Source: Candidatus Microgenomatus auricola (lineage in GTDB: Bacteria > Patescibacteriota > Patescibacteriia > UBA9570 > XYC2-FULL-38-9). Taken from it: a stretch of DNA of 11,741 nt. Of the stretch, positions 7,275-11,741 are shown piece by piece. The notes beneath the pieces are model-generated. The model was not told the DNA's origin and ran no database searches. It was given only the letters and a program-made list of their open reading frames with translations. Each line of letters begins with the position of its first letter. Position 1 is the stretch's first letter. Location: NCBI GenBank assembly GCA_005239655.1, contig SBBP01000099.1:1-11741 (forward strand), written 5' to 3'. The position numbers were made by a program, and so were the translations under genes.

Positions 7275-8449
7275 ACGTGCGGTGTGTTCTGTGTTCGCGC
7301 GATGATATCGAGCATGAGCTGCACACGTTGCTGCCAACGGTGCTGTTCAGCCATCTTCCGACGCCGTTCGACCAACTCCGGCGAATCCGTTGTCAGCGCC
7401 TTCTGAATCTGCTGAGAAAAATCTTCCGGTGACACCGCGAGTTGTACGAGATCCTGGAATTGGTCAGAGCCCGCAACCGGCGTAGAAATGATCGGTTTTC
7501 CAACCGCTAAATATTCATACATTTTCAGCGGGTTCATCGAGTGTGTGAAGGTATCAATCTTGTGCGGAATCAGTGCGACATCAAAACAGTGCAAAATTTC
7601 AGGCAGACGCTGATAGGACACCGGACCGAGAAAACGAATGTTGGATTTTTTTGCAAGCTCTCGTGCCTCTTTTTGCATTTCTTTCCACACCGGACCCACA
7701 AGCACAAAATCGTATTCGGGATGTTTGTCAGCAAGATAGGAAAAAATCTGCAAGTTCACTCGCGGCTGAATAATGCCGTGATACCCAACGATCGCCTTTC
7801 TCGTGCGCAATCGCTCCGGAGAAGATTTTCCTAGGAGCTGCAGATTGCAGACTGGTTGCTCAAAATGCTGGGTATCAACACCGTTTGGAATGTAAAACAC
7901 ATTTTCTTGCTTCCCCAAGACGTCAACCAGTCCTTCCGAAACCGTAAAAATAACATCCGCATTCCGCTGAATATCGTCGTAGCACTCCTGAAGCACATCG
8001 CGATATTCAACATAGGATGAATGTTCCATCCAGTTATCGACTGCGTCAAATACAGACAATGCTTTTGGCACTGCCGCAACAGCCTGTGCCACGAGCGGAT
8101 TGTACGACCACACCACACGGCTCTCCACTGGGAAATTCAACTTGTCCAACACTCCGTGCAACGACCGCAGATCGAGCGACGTCATCCAATACAACTCAGA
8201 ATGGTGCGGATCATGATCCACACGCGTATGCCATCGCCAAAAAACCGTTTCGCGGTGGCGCTGCCACGGCCGACCTTGCAAGAGCACTTTGAACTTCTTC
8301 TTCTGCGTAAACGGCAAAAAATCAATCGCGAGGATGCGATCAAACACCTTCGATTCACGCAGCAAATGCAACACATGATAGTTCCGGTTCACCAATCCGT
8401 TCTTCCAATCGAATCGGTGAGACATGTTGAATACAATAAGTGTCTTCAT
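7271..8449 (-). CDS. GT4 family glycosyltransferase, TuaH-like
   Basis: A 392-residue GT-B-fold enzyme. The N-terminal acceptor domain contains VWSYNPLVAQAV and SVFDAVDNWMEH, the latter resembling the D-x-V-D-[DN]-W element of TuaH-type teichuronic-acid glycosyltransferases. IFTVSEGL and YIPNGVDTQHF mark the inter-domain region. The donor domain has VGYHGIIQPRVNL, YDFVLVGPV, IRFLGPVSYQRLPEIL and MNPLKMYEYLAVGKPIIST, where Glu312 is probably the nucleotide-sugar-binding glutamate. It is predicted to work at the cytoplasmic face on a lipid-linked acceptor. Its ATG overlaps the upstream GT4 stop by 4 nt (ATGA), and its own TGA overlaps the first permease start the same way. No Shine-Dalgarno sequence is present. 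Donor and acceptor are unknown. Confidence 0.88.
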   Translation of the reverse strand: MKTLIVFNMSHRFDWKNGLVNRNYHVLHLLRESKVFDRILAIDFLPFTQKKKFKVLLQGRPWQRHRETVFWRWHTRVDHDPHHSELYWMTSLDLRSLHGVLDKLNFPVESRVVWSYNPLVAQAVAAVPKALSVFDAVDNWMEHSSYVEYRDVLQECYDDIQRNADVIFTVSEGLVDVLGKQENVFYIPNGVDTQHFEQPVCNLQLLGKSSPERLRTRKAIVGYHGIIQPRVNLQIFSYLADKHPEYDFVLVGPVWKEMQKEARELAKKSNIRFLGPVSYQRLPEILHCFDVALIPHKIDTFTHSMNPLKMYEYLAVGKPIISTPVAGSDQFQDLVQLAVSPEDFSQQIQKALTTDSPELVERRRKMAEQHRWQQRVQLMLDIIARTQNTPHV

Positions 8450-9555
8450 ATCGAGTCAATCAATTGCTCAAAACGTTTCGCCTGCGCAGACCACTGAAAT
8501 TGACGTTGCACTCGCTCCGCCCCTTGCTGCCCGAGTGTGCGCGCCTGTTCCGGATTCCGCAGTAACGTTTCGATCGCTTGGATGAGCATGGCAAGATCGG
8601 TGGGATCTACCAAGAAACCTGTTTCACCATCAACAACTGCATCAACGACTCCGCCACTCTTGCCACCAATTACTGCTTTCCCAAATGCATTTGCCTCGAT
8701 GAAAGTGATACCGAAGCCTTCCACATCGTGATTGGGCAGTTCTCGCGATGGCATCACGACAAATTCCGCCCGTGTATACCACGTGCCGAGTTCGTTGTCC
8801 GAAACCGTTCCCACAAAATGCACAGCAGACACCAAAGAGTGCTGACGAACGAATTCTTCCAACCGTGGACGGTACGACCCTTCTCCAACAATCACATACG
8901 CCACATCGGGGTGGATCTTTCTCACAGACGCCATTGCCGCAATAGTGAGATCAAACCCTTTACGTTCAACCAAACGGCCAACACTGAGCATTACTCGCTT
9001 CCCGCTCAGTTGATAGCGCTCATCCAGCTGCCGAAGTTCATCTTCTGTTGGGCTGTGCTCTGTCAGCTCGCGGTGTGCGCACGGAGAGATGAGCGTGATC
9101 TTCTTCTCCGGGACACCCAATTTCTCCAACTGTGACTTCGTATACGAGCTAACCGTTGTCACCGCAGCTGCCTGTTCAAGAATCATGCGGACCAGCTTCT
9201 GTTTCCGCGGCGATCCCTCAATCCCAAATGGTATGGTCACATCCATACCGTGCGTCAGAACGATGTAAGGGATGCGCAATACACGATGCAACAGCAGTGC
9301 GATGGTACCCAACGGCAATACCTGCCCCACGAGCAAACACTCAACCGAATACATCCGCACTGCTCGCCAGGTATTCCATACGCCCTTCAACCATTTTGGC
9401 CAGATCCAACGTGAAGTTGCAAGCAACTCCTGTTTTTCGTTGTCCAATACCCAAATCGAACCGTGCGTCATCGCCTGTACCAGATTGGCATAGTAGTGCG
9501 CGACGCCGCCAACCATCGGCGGGTACTCAAGCGTAAGCAGGAGTGCTCGCTTCAT
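8446..9555 (-). CDS. GT4 family glycosyltransferase
   Basis: A 369-residue GT-B-fold retaining glycosyltransferase. The N-terminus LLLTLEYPPMVGGVAHYYANLV carries the usual glycine-rich acceptor-domain loop (PPMVGG). AAVTTVSSYTKSQLEKLGV and ITLISPCAH lead into the donor domain, with MLSVGRLVERKGFDL, YVIVGEGSYRPRLEE and VHFVGTVSDNELG. The diagnostic E-x7-E motif is EGFGITFIE, Glu279 and Glu287, followed by GGKSGGVVDAVVDGETGFLV. The gene begins with a 4-nt ATGA overlap on the flippase stop codon and ends in an identical overlap with the next GT4 gene. Its position suggests consecutive sugar additions by the two GT4 enzymes. The family is clear; specificity is not. Confidence 0.92.
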   Translation of the reverse strand: MKRALLLTLEYPPMVGGVAHYYANLVQAMTHGSIWVLDNEKQELLATSRWIWPKWLKGVWNTWRAVRMYSVECLLVGQVLPLGTIALLLHRVLRIPYIVLTHGMDVTIPFGIEGSPRKQKLVRMILEQAAAVTTVSSYTKSQLEKLGVPEKKITLISPCAHRELTEHSPTEDELRQLDERYQLSGKRVMLSVGRLVERKGFDLTIAAMASVRKIHPDVAYVIVGEGSYRPRLEEFVRQHSLVSAVHFVGTVSDNELGTWYTRAEFVVMPSRELPNHDVEGFGITFIEANAFGKAVIGGKSGGVVDAVVDGETGFLVDPTDLAMLIQAIETLLRNPEQARTLGQQGAERVQRQFQWSAQAKRFEQLIDSI

Positions 9556-11036
9556 ACGACAATTGGTTTTTCAATCGCAGCTTTCTTGCGTCGTACCGCT
9601 CCAGCGAGCTGCTGCAACTCAGCTGCAGTAATACCATTCAACAACAGCACTGCCGCAATGTAGATCATTCCTCCCAGTGGAATCAGCACAAACAGTGAAT
9701 ACCGATCTTGGATGAAAAACAACACAAATGCCATAATCGCTGCAGACGCCGAGACAACTGCAGCTTTTTTGATCAGAAAAAGAATCGCAAATGGCTGTAG
9801 ACGATAGACCAACGGCAAACCGAGTCCAACCAACACGACACTTGATGCCACCACGGAAATGGCCGCGCCGTTAAATGTGTAATACGGAATGAGAATCGCA
9901 TTACAGATCACATTCACGAGAAGCGCAATTCCCATATGCACGGTATTTCGCACTTGTCGATCAACCGCATTCAGAAAGTTTCCGATGGGATAATTCAAAA
10001 AAACAAACGGCAAGCCGATCATCAGGATCCACAGCGGCTGAACCGATGAAGTCCAGTCCGCACTCCAGACCGCAACGATAATATTGTCACCCAACACAAT
10101 GACGCCCGCAACAATCGGAATGCTGAGCAAGAGCATGTAGAACATGCCAGATTCAAATGTGTGCGCAAGTTTCTCACGTGCATGGCGATAGTACGAGCTC
10201 ATCGCAGGGAAATAGCTTGTCGCAAACGCTCCGGGGAGTACGGTCAGCGCAAACGTTAACTTGAACGCTAATCCATACCAGCCGGCAAAACGATCTCCAG
10301 CCATGACTTTGAGCATAATGGCATCGGCTGACCCGGTCACGCGGAAAATGACACCGGCAATGGCAAACGGTGCGGCAAGGACGAGCAGTTTCTTGATCTC
10401 TGCGGTGTCCCACGTCCAGCGGAAGCGTAACTTTGCCTTCCACCGCACAAGGCCAATCATATACAAACAGTGCACAGACGACCCGAGCAACAACGCCCCA
10501 ACAACAAACAGCAGTGGAAGATGCAACTTCAATACCGTCACACCTGCGGCAAGAATGATGACTTGATAGAGCACGATGCCAACCGCTTCCCAGTGCAACT
10601 GCTTCAATGCGCGGAAGATCGAGAGACAGGTAAAGGTGATGGTATCGAGAATAATCACGGCAGCGGCTACGGTCACAAGCTGCACATCCTCCATCGTGAC
10701 GTTTTCAAACAACTGTTCCGCAGCGATAATGGATGCGAAAAGCCCAAGCAGCGAAAGAGTCATCAACGCGATTTTGGCACTGATCATCCGTTGGAAATGC
10801 TGTTGCAGATGCTCCTCATCACGTGCAGCCTCGCGCGTCAGTAACGGCCCAAGACCAAAATCCATGAAAATGATAAACACTGACGTGAACGTCAGTGCAA
10901 ATGTGTACTTTCCGAGATTTCCAGGCCCAATACTATCCGCGAGATAGGCGTAATACCCAAACGAAATGACTTTCTGCGCAATCGAAGCGATCGTCAGAAA
11001 GGTCGTATTCCGTGCAATTCTGGACGTTCCAGTCAT
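9552..11036 (-). CDS. Wzx-like oligosaccharide flippase (MOP superfamily)
   Basis: A 494-residue protein that is hydrophobic almost throughout, consistent with the 12-14 helices of polysaccharide flippases, and of normal length for the family. It begins RNTTFLTIASIAQKVISFGY, then has the N-terminal signature GPGNLGKYTFALTFTSVF followed by DFGLGPLLTREAARD. A second-half repeat of that layout is visible around SYFPAMSSYYRHAREKLAHTF. It would move a polyprenyl-diphosphate-linked glycan from the cytoplasmic to the outer membrane face. It starts 48 bp after the rpsI stop codon, and its TGA overlaps the first GT4 start by 4 nt. No Shine-Dalgarno sequence precedes the ATG. The symbol wzx is not assigned because the glycan is unknown. 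Confidence 0.9.
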   Translation of the reverse strand: MTGTSRIARNTTFLTIASIAQKVISFGYYAYLADSIGPGNLGKYTFALTFTSVFIIFMDFGLGPLLTREAARDEEHLQQHFQRMISAKIALMTLSLLGLFASIIAAEQLFENVTMEDVQLVTVAAAVIILDTITFTCLSIFRALKQLHWEAVGIVLYQVIILAAGVTVLKLHLPLLFVVGALLLGSSVHCLYMIGLVRWKAKLRFRWTWDTAEIKKLLVLAAPFAIAGVIFRVTGSADAIMLKVMAGDRFAGWYGLAFKLTFALTVLPGAFATSYFPAMSSYYRHAREKLAHTFESGMFYMLLLSIPIVAGVIVLGDNIIVAVWSADWTSSVQPLWILMIGLPFVFLNYPIGNFLNAVDRQVRNTVHMGIALLVNVICNAILIPYYTFNGAAISVVASSVVLVGLGLPLVYRLQPFAILFLIKKAAVVSASAAIMAFVLFFIQDRYSLFVLIPLGGMIYIAAVLLLNGITAAELQQLAGAVRRKKAAIEKPIVV

Positions 11037-11043
11037 GCGTGTG

Positions 11044-11049
11044 ATTATG
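11044..11049 (-). promoter_or_regulatory. Possible -10 element ahead of the flippase gene
   Basis: CATAAT (five of six matches to TATAAT) lies 7 nt before the flippase ATG on the minus strand, the same spacing as at the GT2 gene. No good -35 hexamer stands 16-18 nt upstream; the nearest is TTCACG at a 20-nt spacing. It may give a leaderless transcript or be chance, in which case the gene is read from the ribosomal protein promoter. Confidence 0.3.
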
Positions 11050-11069
11050 CGACTTCACTGCTACTGCAG

Positions 11070-11084
11070 CGTGAAGGCCTCACG
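11070..11084 (-). other. Short GC-rich inverted repeat directly after the rpsI stop codon
   Basis: CGTGA and TCACG form a 5-bp stem around a 5-nt loop, immediately adjoining the rpsI TAA. No run of U residues follows, so it does not look like an intrinsic terminator. It could protect an mRNA 3' end after processing or be of no consequence. Confidence 0.25.
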
Positions 11085-11498
11085 TTAACGTTTTGACCAC
11101 TGCGGCGCTCGTCGTGCGCGTTTCAACCCTGGTTTTTTACGCTCCTTCATGCGCGAATCGCGGGTCAAATAGCCTTTCGCTTTGAGCAGTGTACGCCAAT
11201 CCGCATTCATACTCAAGAGGAGTCGGGCAATACCATGTCGCACCGCTTCTGCCTGAGCATGCGCTCCGCCACCAGTCACCTTCACTGTGATCTGCCCACC
11301 AATCGTCTGAGAAATCAATTTCAATGGCTCACGCATCACATCGGCCAGGTGTTGATCAGGAAATTTTGATAACTCAATTTCGTTCACAATAACTTCCTCA
11401 GCGTTGCCAGCAATAAACCGAACTCGCGCGGTTGCGGTTTTGCGGCGTCCCACAGCGGATATTCCGCTTTTGCGTTTTTTCCTTGTCGGTACAACCAT
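11085..11498 (-). CDS. rpsI: 30S ribosomal protein S9
   Basis: A 137-residue S9. The family signature is complete: [16 protein letters not shown] near the start, [25 protein letters not shown] in the middle, [20 protein letters not shown], and the universal C-terminal PQWSKR that reaches into the ribosomal P site. The ATG at 11498 lies one base after the rplM stop codon. The reading frame can be extended three codons to a TTG inside rplM, but the ATG is preferred. Compared with E. coli S9 there is a short extra basic N-terminus ([14 protein letters not shown]). The rplM-rpsI pairing is the normal bacterial arrangement. No Shine-Dalgarno sequence separates the genes, so S9 is probably made by coupled translation. 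Confidence 0.97.
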   Translation of the reverse strand: MVVPTRKKRKSGISAVGRRKTATARVRFIAGNAEEVIVNEIELSKFPDQHLADVMREPLKLISQTIGGQITVKVTGGGAHAQAEAVRHGIARLLLSMNADWRTLLKAKGYLTRDSRMKERKKPGLKRARRAPQWSKR

Positions 11499-11499
11499 G

Positions 11500-11741
11500 T
11501 TATTCAATCGTTAATCGTTTCAACATCTCTTTGCGAAGCTTGTTATCCGGAAGCATGCCCTTCACGGTCATTTTCAACAACTCACCCGGAGCGTTCTGCT
11601 TCAATTCGCGCAACGACTTTGTGCGGATACCACCAAGATAGCCGGTGTTCCGATAGTAAATTTTCTGACGCTCCTTTTTGCCGGTGACCTTCATCTGTCG
11701 AATATTAGTGACCCGTACGGCATCACCACTCAGGAGATGTG
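11500..11741 (-). CDS. rplM: 50S ribosomal protein L13 (partial, 5' end outside window)
   Basis: The last 79 residues are visible in frame to the TAA at 11502..11500. They contain [34 protein letters not shown] and [21 protein letters not shown], the characteristic middle and C-terminal blocks of L13. The protein stops at LTIE, a few residues after the helix that in E. coli is followed by YAG and the EHxHxAQxP tail; roughly 18 C-terminal residues are therefore absent. The stop is followed at once by rpsI, so this looks like a natural shorter form, not a frameshift. Confidence 0.96.
   Translation of the reverse strand, partial: HLLSGDAVRVTNIRQMKVTGKKERQKIYYRNTGYLGGIRTKSLRELKQNAPGELLKMTVKGMLPDNKLRKEMLKRLTIE

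Noticed and set aside
7275..7337. Upstream start for the first permease, adding 21 residues
   Set aside because: The extra residues are not hydrophobic or family-like and lie wholly in the preceding glycosyltransferase gene; the ATG at 7274 gives a clean ATGA overlap.
11082..11091. Perfect 10-bp palindrome ACGTTAACGT across the rpsI stop codon, considered as an operator
   Set aside because: It overlaps conserved S9 C-terminal codons and the stop, and no second copy was noticed; chance is the simpler explanation.
1..11741. CRISPR arrays, tRNA genes, insertion sequences or integrase genes
   Set aside because: No regularly spaced direct repeats, tRNA-like cloverleaf, transposase or recombinase motifs were seen on either strand; coding genes fill nearly all the window.
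1..11741. Recoded UGA (Gly) as in Gracilibacteria/SR1
   Set aside because: Five genes end in TGA at sensible family lengths or at start-stop overlaps, and no protein needs TGA read through.

Overview
This window looks like a surface-glycan (polysaccharide or glycoconjugate) locus of a bacterium, placed directly downstream of the ribosomal protein genes rplM and rpsI. The organism cannot be named from sequence alone. TGA ends five genes (ABC ATPase, one permease, both GT4 enzymes, flippase), so the standard bacterial code applies and the recoded Gracilibacteria/SR1 code is excluded. Three traits fit a Patescibacteria/CPR-type genome: L13 lacks its usual C-terminal tail, almost no start codon has a Shine-Dalgarno sequence, and genes are packed with overlaps. 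This assignment is an inference of low to moderate confidence.

Layout, right to left along the minus strand: rplM (cut by the window edge), rpsI, a Wzx-like MOP-superfamily flippase, two GT4 glycosyltransferases, four ABC-2-type permeases and one NatA-like ABC ATPase. The genes from flippase to ATPase run collinearly, and most junctions are 4-nt ATGA overlaps or gaps of a few bases. From rpsI onward this may be one long transcript, since no convincing terminator is visible. A 634-residue polytopic GT-C-type glycosyltransferase is the only plus-strand gene and meets the ATPase gene tail to tail with a 29-bp overlap. To its left, divergently transcribed, are a GT2 rhamnosyltransferase-like enzyme and the start of a membrane protein, probably of the O-antigen ligase/polymerase type, which leaves the window at base 1.

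A working model (inference): the GT2 and GT4 enzymes build a glycan on a lipid carrier, the flippase moves it across the membrane, the left-edge membrane protein polymerises or ligates it, and the GT-C enzyme adds sugars from lipid-linked donors on the outer face. The ABC exporter moves an unknown substrate, perhaps another glycan or a lipid-linked product.

Two points stand out. First, the exporter has one ATPase but four paralogous permeases, apparently a duplicated permease pair; all four share a 13-residue motif and a C-terminal tail motif. Second, the 51-bp divergent intergenic region carries two interleaved sigma70-like promoters, each placed so that transcription would begin at or within about a base of the start codon. 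This predicts leaderless mRNAs and mutually exclusive promoter occupancy. Apart from the coding regions there is no gene-free stretch longer than 51 bp.
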